Counted from the stretch's first letter, positions 8,703 through 17,644 are shown. The stretch is DNA of 64,000 nt from Williamwhitmania taraxaci (GCF_900096565.1 NZ_FMYP01000007.1:27627-91626); one strand, 5' to 3'. A program made the numbers and translations. The notes: generated by a model from the sequence alone, not told the origin.

Positions 8703-10481
8703 ATGGAAAAGACATTGAAACTTAAACAGCTTAGAAAGGAGATGGAAAAGCGAGGAATATCCGCCGCCATCATTCCATCGGGCGATCCGCATCTAAGCGA
8801 ATACGTAGCCGAACATTGGCGAACTAGGGCCTGGCTTTCAGGCTTTACTGGTTCGGCAGGAACGGTAGTAGTCACCGAGACTGATGCTGGGCTCTGGACC
8901 GACTCTCGTTACTTTCTTCAAGCAGAAAGAGAGCTGGAAGGCACCGGAATTAGACTCTTTAAGATGGGAACTCCCGGCGTACCTACATCGGAAGATTGGT
9001 TGTTGGAGCAGCTCAACAAAAAATCGATCGTTGGTGTCGACACCCGGCTCTTCTCCTACAACCAGCTTATTGGGTTGGAAGATAAACTTTATGAAAAGAA
9101 GATTACCATTGCTCACACTCAAGGGATCGGCAGCAAGGGATGGGAAACCCGACCACGTCTCCCCAAGGAGCCAATAATCATTCACCCCGAAGAGATTGCA
9201 GGGGAAACGATGATTGTAAAGCTAACAACCATCCGAGCAAAGATGGAAGAGGCAAAGGCAACATCCTACATTATTACTGCACTCGACGAGATTGCTTGGC
9301 TCTTTAACCTCCGCGGATCGGATGTAGCCTACAACCCGGTATTCTATGCCTACGCCATTGTGTTTACCAATCGTGTAGCACTATTTATCGACTCGGCAAA
9401 GGTATCGCCCACCGTAATGCGCATGCTCAACAACCACGCGATTGAGATTTTCGATTACGATGAGATAATCGATTTTGTAAAGGATTTCAAAAAGAAGGAA
9501 CGCATTCTGGTGGATCCTGCTAAGACTAACTTTGCGCTAGCAAACACCATCCCAAGCAGCTGCAAGATTGTATGGCAGTCGTCGCCCATTGCGCTAGCCA
9601 AGGCATGCAAAACAGAAATAGAGCTGGAAGGCATTCGCAACGCAATGATTAACGATGGCGTGGCCATGGTAGAAGTGCTACAATGGATTGAACAAACGGT
9701 AGGCAAAGAAACCATTACAGAGATTACCGTTGAGGAGAAGCTGCGCAATTGTCGCTCACGGCAACCCTACTTTGTGGGCGAGAGTTTTGGCTCCATTGTT
9801 GGATATGCCGAGCATGGGGCCATTGTGCACTACTCTGCAACTCCCGAAACCGCCTCGGAGATACACCCCAAATCGTTCCTACTAATAGATAGCGGCGGCC
9901 AGTACCAAAGTGGCACTACCGATATTACCCGAACGATACACCTCGCAGCCCCCACCGAGCAGGAGAAGGAGGACTACACTCTAGTATTAAAGGGAATGAT
10001 TGGACTTGCACGTGCAGTGTTTACGCCCAACACCCGAGGATCAAATCTCGATATGCTTGCACGCCAGCCGCTCCTTGCCCAGCAGCGAAACTACGGACAC
10101 GGAACGGGACACGGTGTAGGATTCTTCCTCAATGTGCACGAAGGACCTCAAAGCATCCGCATGGAAGAAAACTCCGTAACGATCCAACCCGGCATGGTTT
10201 GCAGCGACGAACCAGGGCTCTATCGCTCCGGCATGTATGGCATTCGCATCGAAAATCTTATTGCCTGCGTGCCCGCCGGAACCACTGAGTTTGGAACCTT
10301 TAACAAATGGGAAACGCTTACCCTCTGCCCCATCGATCTTAAACCAGTAAACAAAGCCCTACTCTCTACCGAAGAGGTTGAGTGGCTCAACGGCTACCAC
10401 CAGCGGGTATTCGACACCCTCGCCCCAAGGCTGGTGCCCGAACTTAAGGATTGGCTCGAGAAGAAAACGAAAGCCATCTAA
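8703..10481 (+). CDS. pepP: Xaa-Pro aminopeptidase (M24 family)
   Basis: A 592-residue cytoplasmic metallopeptidase that removes N-terminal residues before proline. Two creatinase-like N-terminal domains (about 1-310) precede the pita-bread catalytic domain. Dinuclear-metal ligands are visible: two Asp in LLIDSGGQYQSGTTDITRT, His in GHGTGHGVGFF, Glu in SDEPGLY and Glu in GIRIENL. The length fits the long three-domain APP-type enzymes, with a typical C-terminal extension after the last metal ligand. It is monocistronic and ends at a near-perfect terminator. Confidence 0.95.
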   Translation: MEKTLKLKQLRKEMEKRGISAAIIPSGDPHLSEYVAEHWRTRAWLSGFTGSAGTVVVTETDAGLWTDSRYFLQAERELEGTGIRLFKMGTPGVPTSEDWLLEQLNKKSIVGVDTRLFSYNQLIGLEDKLYEKKITIAHTQGIGSKGWETRPRLPKEPIIIHPEEIAGETMIVKLTTIRAKMEEAKATSYIITALDEIAWLFNLRGSDVAYNPVFYAYAIVFTNRVALFIDSAKVSPTVMRMLNNHAIEIFDYDEIIDFVKDFKKKERILVDPAKTNFALANTIPSSCKIVWQSSPIALAKACKTEIELEGIRNAMINDGVAMVEVLQWIEQTVGKETITEITVEEKLRNCRSRQPYFVGESFGSIVGYAEHGAIVHYSATPETASEIHPKSFLLIDSGGQYQSGTTDITRTIHLAAPTEQEKEDYTLVLKGMIGLARAVFTPNTRGSNLDMLARQPLLAQQRNYGHGTGHGVGFFLNVHEGPQSIRMEENSVTIQPGMVCSDEPGLYRSGMYGIRIENLIACVPAGTTEFGTFNKWETLTLCPIDLKPVNKALLSTEEVEWLNGYHQRVFDTLAPRLVPELKDWLEKKTKAI

Positions 10482-10486
10482 CAAAG

Positions 10487-10518
10487 AAAAGAGCCGCTCC
10501 AAATGGAGCGGCTCTTTT
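10487..10518 (+). terminator. terminator after pepP
   Basis: A perfect 14-bp stem (AAAAGAGCCGCTCC with GGAGCGGCTCTTTT) closes a 4-base AAAT loop at 10501-10504. Flanking A's and T's allow it to work in both directions, ending pepP and the convergent DUF4395 gene. Confidence 0.92.
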
Positions 10519-10548
10519 AGATTAATATCGGCGATTAAAGCAGCAGCA

Positions 10549-11193
10549 TTAATGTACTGCAAGCCCAAACAGATCGTGTGGCTTAATGCTGAAAAAGTCG
10601 TGGAACAGGAAGGCCATTAGAACTACAAAACCTACCATACCCAGCACGAATAGTATGTGTATAATCTTAATCTTCTGAATTTCGTGCTTGTCCTTTGTTT
10701 TGCAAATCTCGCCCGGACAGTGCTGCGCCTTATCCTTGTATATCATATTGTAGAACAGGCAGCCCAAACAAATTCCGAAGACAGATTCAAAGAAGAGAAA
10801 TATCAAACAGATTAGGCAGATGATACCTGAAATAGGGCTGTAGGAGTTTAGTAAAACCATCAACACAAACATAGTGGCAGAAAGGACTACACCAATAATC
10901 CATGCAAACTTCTTTTGGGCTGCACCAACATACTCGGGAGTTTGCCTGCTCACAATCCATCGGCCAATTATAAGCGTTGGGGCATACATCGGATTGATAA
11001 ACACCCGAATCAGAAAGTCCACCATGAAGATTGTGATCACATACTTTATCATCAAGAAATCGCCCTTAAACAGAATAAGCATAAGCGATAGAAACGTGAA
11101 AAAGTAAAGAATACCCGACGCGGCTCTGATTTCGCGTTCATTCAATACCGGAATATTATATCCTACAACGGTTTCGCCAAATTGTCTTTTCAT
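10549..11193 (-). CDS. DUF4395 integral membrane protein
   Basis: A 214-residue membrane protein with four hydrophobic segments in its DUF4395 part (about residues 25-145) and a further hydrophobic C-terminal helix. The FESVFGICLGCLFY motif, with two Cys near residue 140, is characteristic of DUF4395. Further Cys (CPGEICK) follow near residue 160. No function is established for the family, though its members often sit near thiol-redox genes. None is adjacent here. It starts with MKRQFGETV and is transcribed alone. Confidence 0.8.
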   Translation of the reverse strand: MKRQFGETVVGYNIPVLNEREIRAASGILYFFTFLSLMLILFKGDFLMIKYVITIFMVDFLIRVFINPMYAPTLIIGRWIVSRQTPEYVGAAQKKFAWIIGVVLSATMFVLMVLLNSYSPISGIICLICLIFLFFESVFGICLGCLFYNMIYKDKAQHCPGEICKTKDKHEIQKIKIIHILFVLGMVGFVVLMAFLFHDFFSIKPHDLFGLAVH

Positions 11194-11368
11194 TGCACAT
11201 CGATTTTATTTAGTTTTATGATTACAGAAACACACCGTTGCACCTTTTGTTCCCACAACCTTCGATTAACTAATTAGGGATTGAAACCTTAATTTAGCAA
11301 CAAGTTAAAACACATTGAACCAGAACTATTAATCGCATCCATTCTCCCATCTCTTACAAGTTAAGATG

Positions 11369-12238
11369 CTATTCCATGGCTCCATGTTTCTTTGCCGTAT
11401 CAATCCAATGTTCGGCAAGAATTGCTGGATTGGCCCCAATACCACGAGCAAGATGCAATGCTACACCCATTATTAATACCGACGCTTCATGTATCTCTTG
11501 ATTGTTTTGCAGGGCTCCAAATTGTTCTTGTGCTTTTAGTTGGAGCAATTCATTATGTTTCCGAGCAAAGGAAATGGGATCGTCTATATCATCCAGAATC
11601 GAAGGAAGCATCAAACAATCCAGCCAGTCGGGCCCTATTCTTTCTGCCAATGCTTCTGGAAGTTCGCTGCCCATTACTCTCCATTGCGGCAATGTATGCT
11701 TATCGCCCGATTCGGTCAAGCCAGTTTCAAGAAGAAGAACGAATGCTATGTCGGCTAAATCTTGCATTAGGTTTAAATATGCATCCTGAGCCTTTTCGAA
11801 CATTTCGGTTATCTGTCCACCAAGATATTCGCCAACCGTCAAATAAGGTAAAGTTAAAACCTCGGGGCATCCCTCCAAACAAGGAAATTCGTCGCCTTGA
11901 TACATATAGTGAACCACCTCACTTTGTATTTGACGACCCAGCGGATATAGCCGACAAGCCAATGGACGGCCCACATGTACGCTACATCCAAAGTTCTCGA
12001 CATATTGGCTGCACGCGGGCTGATTCTTCCACCCGAGTGCTCCATCGAACCGTAAACGAATTCCGCCAAACTCACAGTAACGATCCCGAAACTCCCTTGG
12101 AGTAACTTTTTTCTCCTTGGCAAAACACACCAACTCCCATGGATTGAGTAGCACAAGTTTCCCATGACAACAGGTTCCTGTTCGCGAGCAGGTAAGCGGC
12201 AATTTATCGTGTATACTGAGTTTGGTTGTAACCATCAT
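11369..12238 (-). CDS. YkgJ-type cysteine-cluster protein
   Basis: A 289-residue protein of the YkgJ/zinc- or iron-chelating Cys-cluster family. The N-terminal half carries the family's cysteines: TCSRTGTCCHG near residue 16-26, then ACSQY, FGCSVHVGRPLACRLYPLG near 83-100, and EFPCLEGCPE. The C-terminal half is helical and not recognised. The metal site is predicted; the substrate or partner is unknown. It starts with two adjacent ATGs. It is separated by about 150 bp from the next minus-strand gene. Confidence 0.78.
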   Translation of the reverse strand: MMVTTKLSIHDKLPLTCSRTGTCCHGKLVLLNPWELVCFAKEKKVTPREFRDRYCEFGGIRLRFDGALGWKNQPACSQYVENFGCSVHVGRPLACRLYPLGRQIQSEVVHYMYQGDEFPCLEGCPEVLTLPYLTVGEYLGGQITEMFEKAQDAYLNLMQDLADIAFVLLLETGLTESGDKHTLPQWRVMGSELPEALAERIGPDWLDCLMLPSILDDIDDPISFARKHNELLQLKAQEQFGALQNNQEIHEASVLIMGVALHLARGIGANPAILAEHWIDTAKKHGAME

Positions 12239-12385
12239 TGCTCTGTTTTTAATAAAAATCTATTCACAGTCTAGGTTACGGCTAGAACGGCAATAGTTAC
12301 AGTTAAATTCATCAATATGGAAAAATGTAATAAATACGACAGCGTAACCCGCAGCTCTCAACGCGGCTTTACGGTTAACGTTGCT

Positions 12386-13801
12386 TTACTTACCTATTTT
12401 CCGAGTCATTCCCCTGAAAATGAAGTAATGGATAGGATACAAAAGATACCAATACAATATGCCCGAGGCCCCTTTGGGGCGGAACGTGGCTGTTTGATAC
12501 AGTGTATTGCCTTTAATAGAGAATTCGAGCCACGCTTCGCCCGGCACTTTCATTTCGGCAAATAAGAGTAAACGACCTTCGGATTTGTTGGCATAAAGAA
12601 CGCGCCAAAAATCAATTGCATCGCCTGCATCGATAAAGGTTGGATCTGTCCTACCGCGCCGTAAACCAACGCCTCCAATCATTCGATCCATAAATCCTCT
12701 TAAACGCCACAACGAATTTGCAAAATACCAACCATTATCGCCACCTATCTGCCAGATTTTCCGAACGCACTCTTCACGGTCGGTTATGGTTGCCGTGCGT
12801 ATATCTTTAAAACATCCATGAGTAGGGACCGTTATAAAATCGGATATTTTAAAAGAGATGTTACTGCTCGAAAATGAATCTTTCCAGCTCGATATAATTT
12901 GATTGTCGTCAATCACCGATAGTGTTTTTCGTAGCGCCTGCTCGTAAGGGATGGGCGCTATACCAAGAAGTGTATTTATCTCGGAGTTTCGACAAATAAC
13001 TTCTATTTTCATGCTATCAACCAATGCCGAAGCCAGCATATAGCTGGTTGAGGTAATGAAATACAACCAGTACGACGACAATTTGGGTGTCATTACAGGA
13101 ACAACAAAAATATGCCTTCGCAAACCACGCACGCGTGCGTATCCAAGCAACATTTCTTTATACGAAAGAATATCGGGCCCTCCGATATCAAAATCTTTAT
13201 TGAAGGTCTTTTCATTCCCCAAACACAATTCAAGAATTCGAATAACATCCCCAATTCCGATGGGTTGACATTTTGTATTTAACCATTTGGGAGTAATCAT
13301 TACAGGCAACTTTTCGACCAAATCCCTCATTATTTCGAACGAAGCACTTCCCGAACCAATAATTATTCCTGCACGTAAGGTGGTAAGGTGGTACGAATCG
13401 CTTTTCAATTCCAATTCCACCATTTTGCGGGAACTTAAATGTTCGGACAAATTGGTTTCATTTACAATCCCACTCAGGAATATAACTTGCTTAACATTGG
13501 TTTTGTTGATGGTATTTTTGAAATTTGTGGCACAGACTTCCTCCAAATGTTTAAACGATTTGGACGATGACATGGAATGAATTAGGTAATAAGCCACATC
13601 AATTTCCGTTGGGATAGCATGCAGCGTATCTTCATTAAGAAAATCGGCTTCCACAATCTCAATCCTGTCGATAACCGATTGGGGTAAACCAATTCTTTTT
13701 GCATCCCGCACACAGCAAATCACGTTATGCCCTCTCTCTATAAGGATGGGTAAAAGTCGTTTCCCAATATATCCCGTTGCGCCTGTTAGTAGGATTCTCA
13801 T
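12386..13801 (-). CDS. NAD(P)-binding SDR oxidoreductase with C-terminal DUF2867
   Basis: A 471-residue protein whose N-terminus is an atypical short-chain dehydrogenase Rossmann fold (GATGYIGKRLLP at residues 7-18, then a VAYYLIHSMSS stretch at the substrate cleft). The last 150 or so residues match the DUF2867 pattern (GGDNGWYFANSLWRLRG, then DFWRVLYANKSEGRLLLFAEMKVPGEAWLEF in segments). Such fusions are widespread in Bacteroidota and have no well-defined substrate. It is transcribed away from the accessory island that starts just upstream. Confidence 0.85.
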   Translation of the reverse strand: MRILLTGATGYIGKRLLPILIERGHNVICCVRDAKRIGLPQSVIDRIEIVEADFLNEDTLHAIPTEIDVAYYLIHSMSSSKSFKHLEEVCATNFKNTINKTNVKQVIFLSGIVNETNLSEHLSSRKMVELELKSDSYHLTTLRAGIIIGSGSASFEIMRDLVEKLPVMITPKWLNTKCQPIGIGDVIRILELCLGNEKTFNKDFDIGGPDILSYKEMLLGYARVRGLRRHIFVVPVMTPKLSSYWLYFITSTSYMLASALVDSMKIEVICRNSEINTLLGIAPIPYEQALRKTLSVIDDNQIISSWKDSFSSSNISFKISDFITVPTHGCFKDIRTATITDREECVRKIWQIGGDNGWYFANSLWRLRGFMDRMIGGVGLRRGRTDPTFIDAGDAIDFWRVLYANKSEGRLLLFAEMKVPGEAWLEFSIKGNTLYQTATFRPKGASGILYWYLLYPIHYFIFRGMTRKIGK

Positions 13802-13984
13802 ATCTCTGTTTTTGAATTACACACCAAGTTTTGCGGCGAGGGCAAGGCAGGTTGGCAGCACCCATATCCTTCCCTTTGCCGAAACCAAGGTAAACAAATC
13901 TTTGGAATTGCACATCGGATGGAACCCATACGACAAGATGATGATGCAGATGGCTGGGATAATAGTTCGAAAAGCAAGTAGCAC

Positions 13985-14020
13985 TCCCCGCAAATCCAGA
14001 CTTGCGGGGCGTTTTTTTTT
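13985..14020 (+). terminator. terminator opening the left module of cassette A
   Basis: CCCCGCAA at 13986-13993 pairs with TTGCGGGG at 14002-14009 and is followed by nine T's. Near-identical hairpins recur at 16440 and 17645, each the same distance before a cassette promoter. It is therefore part of a repeated module and not tied to one upstream gene. Confidence 0.8.
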
Positions 14021-14083
14021 CGAAGAGTGTTAGAATAAATTCCCGCCGGAGCAGTGGAAGGTAGGAAAAGATAAGATTGCCGG

Positions 14084-14115
14084 TTGACGATATGTGAAAA
14101 AACATTCTACCTTTG
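14084..14115 (+). promoter_or_regulatory. promoter of cassette A
   Basis: TTG (14084-14086), 21 bp, then TACCTTTG (14108-14115) fits the Bacteroidota -33/-7 pattern. The same arrangement, with the same 21-bp spacing and the same -7 box, precedes cassette B. Confidence 0.65.
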
Positions 14116-14190
14116 ACATAGAAACCCAAACAAAAGCTTGGTTTAGTATGCCAGAATATTACGCTAGACAAAACTTGGATTATAAACGAG

Positions 14191-14778
14191 TTGGCACACA
14201 GCATGACCAATAAACTAACATAACTTAAATATTATGGAACTTAACATTACTGCAGAATTACGTTTTATCGAAGAGAAAAAAATACCGGCCTTAATGCAGG
14301 CGATTGAACCTAAAGAAATTATTAAAAAAAGTCTTTTCGGTTTAAAAAAGTCGATTGAATACATTGACAACTTCGAGGAATATTTAAATGAGAACTCCGT
14401 GTTAATTGATACTTTTGACAACAAGGGTTTTTTGGTGATTAGTGATTTAGTGGAATTCTTGAGGGAATATAAAAAAATAAATATTGATAAATCATTGTTT
14501 AAAGAGGTTTCTGAAAAACATAATGAAAGAGAGGAATGTGCAATTTTTATAAATTACAAATCTGCAATAGAATTAAATGAAAAACTTGATAATATTCTAA
14601 TTGAAGAAATAGAATTAACAAGATATTACAAAGAAAGAGATGGTATCTCTATTGAAAAAGCAATTCCATCTCAAATAGACCAAGTTTCAAGGTTAATAAA
14701 AGCAATGAAATTGATTAAACCCGATTATGCTTTGTATATTAGAGGAGAGGGTTGAGCGAGAAAAATACAGTGTGCCAA
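14191..14778 (+). mobile_element. candidate gene cassette A bounded by matched inverted repeats
   Basis: TTGGCACAC (14191-14199) is the exact reverse complement of GTGTGCCAA (14770-14778). The match extends to about 12 of 14 bases inwards. Outside it, TTATAAACGAG precedes the left end and TCGgGTA...CCAGCTtAGCCCACA follows the right end, both shared with cassettes B and C. Only the variable inner bases differ between cassettes, and they differ in a compensated way. Integron-like or other cassette mobility is an inference; no recombinase gene is in the window. Confidence 0.5.
14234..14755 (+). CDS. hypothetical cassette protein, 173 aa
   Basis: A protein I do not recognise. It has no signal peptide or membrane segment, is rich in Glu, Lys and Ile, and looks mostly helical (for example SLFGLKKSIEYIDNFEEYL and ELNEKLDNILIEEIEL). 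It is AT-rich compared with flanking core genes, which suggests transfer. It fills cassette A, starting 43 bp inside the left inverted repeat and ending 14 bp before the right one. A role such as immunity or defence cargo is possible but unsupported by any motif. Confidence 0.7.
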   Translation: MELNITAELRFIEEKKIPALMQAIEPKEIIKKSLFGLKKSIEYIDNFEEYLNENSVLIDTFDNKGFLVISDLVEFLREYKKINIDKSLFKEVSEKHNEREECAIFINYKSAIELNEKLDNILIEEIELTRYYKERDGISIEKAIPSQIDQVSRLIKAMKLIKPDYALYIRGEG

Positions 14779-15184
14779 TCGGGTAGCCCCCCAGCTTAGC
14801 CCACACGAAAAAGTAACTCCTGCCCCTCGCTCCCAACAAACAAAAAAGGTTTGCTCCGATTACAGGGCGCGATATATGCCTGCAATTGTTCGCTACAGAC
14901 AGTTGCATTCTACTGCCAGAATAATTAGTAGAGCATTGCCCACAAAAAAAAAGAGCACAGCCTATTGTTTCGTATTATAAAATATCCGTAACTTTCATGT
15001 GGCTATTTAATTAGTACACCAATGAAAGTTGGATTACACAAGGCGAGGCAGTGTTTTGGAGCTATTTTCGGTAGACTCCCGCACTCTTTTTCGCTTCCCG
15101 CGCCCGCCATTTTCCAGCCCTACCGCCCCTTGCATCGGAACCAAAACGACCTCTGCCGGTGGTTCACCGCCAACCTATTTTTAG
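14779..15184. other. intergenic region after cassette A
   Basis: The first 45 or so bases resemble the right end of cassette B (TCGRGTA, CCAGCTWAGCCCACA, then AAgTAACTCC). The rest, up to the palindrome array, has no gene, RNA or strong promoter that I can support. Confidence 0.4.
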
Positions 15185-15581
15185 CTGCCGACTATGCTCG
15201 GTACTATAAAACGATTTCACTTTGCCGTACCGAGCATGCTCGGTACCATGAAACGATTTCACTTTGCCGTACCGAGCATGCTCGGTACCATAAAATGATT
15301 TCACTTTGCCGTACCGAGCATGCTCGGTACCATAAAACGATTTCACTTTGCCGTACCGAGCATGCTCGGTACCATGAAATGAATTCACTTTGCCCTGCCG
15401 AGCATGCTCGGTACCATGAAATGATTTCACTTTGCCGTACCGAGCATGCTCGGTACCATGAAATGAATTCACTTTGCCGTACCGAGCATGCTCGGTACCA
15501 TGAAATGATTTCATTTTGCCGTACCGAGCATGCCGGTACCATGAAACGGTTTCATTTTGCCCTGCCGAGCATGCTCGGTAC
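15185..15581. repeat. ten-copy tandem array of a 20-bp palindrome, period 42 bp
   Basis: The perfect palindrome GTACCGAGCATGCTCGGTAC, or a one- to four-base variant, begins at 15185, 15227, 15269, 15311, 15353, 15395, 15437, 15479, 15521 and 15562. The 22-bp linkers between are also near-identical (caTGAAAcGATTTCACTTTGCC with a few substitutions), so this is not a CRISPR array. Because 42 is divisible by three, all frames stay open and long false ORFs appear on both strands. A one-base deletion shortens the ninth copy. Confidence 0.95.
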
Positions 15582-15707
15582 ATCCACTACAGCTTTACAC
15601 GCGCGTTTCGAATCACCTATCACCGCATTTTGTTGCCAAACGAGGCTAGTCAGGAGCACATAGCCAAGTTGGATTATAAATATAGTAGTAACTTAAAAAT
15701 GTAAGAA

Positions 15708-16427
15708 ATGCCAAACTTATCACATTTACCAAACTCCGCCATAGGCACAACAGGCGAGCGCATCGAGGATGTGGTGCTTGGAACCAACAACCAGGAGGTA
15801 ATCCAAAGCAGCTACTTTACTAACTTACAGGCCCGGAACAAAAGCTTCGATACGAGCTTCAACCTCATGCCGATGAATATGTACACCGAAAATGTGGTGA
15901 AGCTCGATGGACTGCGCGACAAGGCAGTAAGGGGCTTATTTAGTCACCTGAAGGGGCAAGCCAACCATCCCGACCCCCTCATATCGGAGGTAGGCCGAAA
16001 GGCCTTGACCATTGCCCGAGCAGTGGGCACGCCCAGCCATATCGTGGCGCTTCCGCACTCCGAAGAGTCGAAGGAGATTCAAAAGATACTTACCAACCTG
16101 CGTGCCAACCTAACGCCGGCAGAGATAGTGCGCATAAATCTCCAACCGTGGATCGATGCCGTAGAGGGCACTCAGAACGAGTTTGAAACCATTTACGGCA
16201 CCCGCTCCGACGATAAGGCCCAGAAAGCCGAAATAGACTCGGCCACCAAGGAGCGCGGCGACCTGGAGGCTGCCATCCGAGGGTTTATAAAATATGTGGA
16301 GGCTATGGAGATTACCACCGCTGCCCCATTCTGGCACGACCTAGGCATGCGCATCGAGGAGCGCATTCAAGAAGTACTCCGCAACTCGCGCCCCAACAGC
16401 CGCCCCAAACCCGACGAGGAAAAATAA
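15708..16427 (+). CDS. DUF6261 family protein
   Basis: A 239-residue soluble helical protein resembling the DUF6261 family found in Bacteroidota (an N-terminal segment with TENVVKLDGLRDKAVRGL, then long helices and a charged, Pro-rich C-terminus). The function is unknown. Its GC content is like the core genome, unlike the cassette genes on either side. The ATG at 15708 follows a GTAAGAA that could weakly serve as a ribosome site. Its 3' end is directly followed by the terminator of the cassette B left module. Confidence 0.72.
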   Translation: MPNLSHLPNSAIGTTGERIEDVVLGTNNQEVIQSSYFTNLQARNKSFDTSFNLMPMNMYTENVVKLDGLRDKAVRGLFSHLKGQANHPDPLISEVGRKALTIARAVGTPSHIVALPHSEESKEIQKILTNLRANLTPAEIVRINLQPWIDAVEGTQNEFETIYGTRSDDKAQKAEIDSATKERGDLEAAIRGFIKYVEAMEITTAAPFWHDLGMRIEERIQEVLRNSRPNSRPKPDEEK

Positions 16428-16439
16428 TTCCTCTCACCG

Positions 16440-16474
16440 CTCCCCGCAAATCCTGACTTGCGGGGAGTTTTTTT
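16440..16474 (+). terminator. terminator opening the left module of cassette B
   Basis: A perfect 10-bp stem, CTCCCCGCAA (16440-16449) with TTGCGGGGAG (16458-16467), is followed by seven T's. It ends DUF6261 transcripts and insulates cassette B. Confidence 0.85.
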
Positions 16475-16508
16475 ATGGGGAAAAGACTAAAAAAGATTGA
16501 ATTGCCGA

Positions 16509-16540
16509 TTGATGATATTTGAGATAATATTCTACCTTTG
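16509..16540 (+). promoter_or_regulatory. promoter of cassette B
   Basis: TTG at 16509-16511, 21 bp, then TACCTTTG at 16533-16540. Spacing and boxes are the same as in the cassette A promoter. Confidence 0.65.
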
Positions 16541-16564
16541 AAATATAAACCTTCACAAAAGCTA

Positions 16565-16596
16565 GGTTTATCCACCCATATTTGGGTGGATAAACC
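16565..16596. repeat. 14-bp perfect hairpin in the cassette B leader
   Basis: GGTTTATCCACCCA (16565-16578) and TGGGTGGATAAACC (16583-16596) are exact reverse complements around a TATT loop. It lies between the promoter and the cassette boundary; cassette C lacks it and cassette A has a degenerate counterpart. Confidence 0.85.
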
Positions 16597-16621
16597 CAAC
16601 AAAACTGGGTTTATAAACGAG

Positions 16622-17596
16622 TTGGGCACTATTAAACGAGACACTGGAACCATATGACCAATACAGATAAACTAAAGAAAATAATTGATTTGCAATCCGA
16701 GAAATTTGATTGGAAAATAAACCCTCTTAATGACGGTGTGAATGAAAATCAATTAGCTGAAATAGAGAAACTGATTGATGATAAATTGCCGGCTGAACTA
16801 TCTGATTTTTATCTTGCTAATAATGGAGAATCAGGTGATGAGCGAAGTTGTTTTCTTGGTCATAGATTCATGCCAATCAATGAAGTGATTAAGCAGATTG
16901 AATTTGGATTATCTTTAGTAAAACCAGCTGAAAGAAAGCTTAATAACCCTGAAAAATCTAAGGGATTACTTAATAAGATTGTAGATTTTTATTTTGCAAA
17001 AGCTCCAAAAAAAGGATTATTTAAGAAAAGCTGGTATAAAATTGAGTTTTCTTGTGGTTTAGGTTCGTATGGTGGGCCATATTTATATAAATCTGAAAAG
17101 GCTGAAGGAAAAGGTAGAGAAACAATTGATATTAATTTTGATGATTATAAGAAATTATCTCCATTAGTTAAAGAATTACATGAATTAGAAAAGGACTCCT
17201 ATAATTGGGATGAACTTGAGTTCGTTATGTACTCTGAACAGAAATATGAAGTTAAAAGGACAGATTATAATTTTAATGAGGAAATTCCATTTACTTCAAC
17301 CCCTGTCGGAGCTATTAAGAAAATGTATTTTAATCCCAAATGGATTCCTGTATTCTCTGACCATGGTGGAAATTATATTGGTATTGACTTAGACCCAGAT
17401 ACTAATGGGATTAATGGTCAAGTGATAATTTTCGGTAGAGACGAAGAAGATATGTTTGTGCTTTCAAATAGTATCACAGACTTTTTCGATTTGATTATTT
17501 CAAAAATTGTTGATGAATCAGTTGATTTTAAAAAGGAATTACATTTTCACGAGATTTTAAAGGATATGATTAATAATGGAAAATAACAGTGCCCAA
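16622..17596 (+). mobile_element. candidate gene cassette B bounded by matched inverted repeats
   Basis: TTGGGCACT (16622-16630) is the exact reverse complement of AGTGCCCAA (17588-17596); the match reaches 12 of 13 bases and touches the stop codon of the gene. TTATAAACGA plus G precedes the left end. TCGAGTAG...CCGCCAGCTAAGCCCACA follows the right end. ACCCAAC at 16594-16600, exactly 20 bp before GTTGGGC, pairs with it again. GTTGGGC and ACCCAAC fit the integron GTTRRRY/RYYYAAC pattern. Mobility is inferred. Confidence 0.5.
16654..17586 (+). CDS. SMI1/KNR4 (SUKH) family protein
   Basis: A 310-residue cytoplasmic protein of the SUKH superfamily. Family features are the N-terminal NENQLAEIEKLIDDKLPAELSDFYLANNG segment (residues 29-57) and the C-terminal core WIPVFSDHGGNYIGIDLD followed by GQVIIFGRDEE. 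SUKH proteins often act as immunity proteins to contact-dependent toxins; no toxin gene lies nearby, so it may be an orphan. It is strongly AT-rich against its surroundings. It is the cargo of cassette B, with the start 24 bp inside the left repeat. Confidence 0.82.
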   Translation: MTNTDKLKKIIDLQSEKFDWKINPLNDGVNENQLAEIEKLIDDKLPAELSDFYLANNGESGDERSCFLGHRFMPINEVIKQIEFGLSLVKPAERKLNNPEKSKGLLNKIVDFYFAKAPKKGLFKKSWYKIEFSCGLGSYGGPYLYKSEKAEGKGRETIDINFDDYKKLSPLVKELHELEKDSYNWDELEFVMYSEQKYEVKRTDYNFNEEIPFTSTPVGAIKKMYFNPKWIPVFSDHGGNYIGIDLDPDTNGINGQVIIFGRDEEDMFVLSNSITDFFDLIISKIVDESVDFKKELHFHEILKDMINNGK

Positions 17597-17644
17597 TCGA
17601 GTAGTTCACCCCGCCAGCTAAGCCCACAGGAAAAATAACTCCGC

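Noticed and set aside
12317..12565. Plus-strand frame of 82 residues
   Set aside because: It overlaps the 3' end of the SDR/DUF2867 gene in antisense and has no supporting feature.
15185..15581. CRISPR array
   Set aside because: The 22-bp segments between the palindromes are nearly the same as each other, so there are no spacers. No cas gene is present in the window.
15022..15663. Long plus-strand reading frame (213 aa) and two minus-strand frames over the palindrome array
   Set aside because: All frames stay open because the 42-bp period is a multiple of three. The peptides are low-complexity repeats with no start context, and the palindromic DNA explains them fully.
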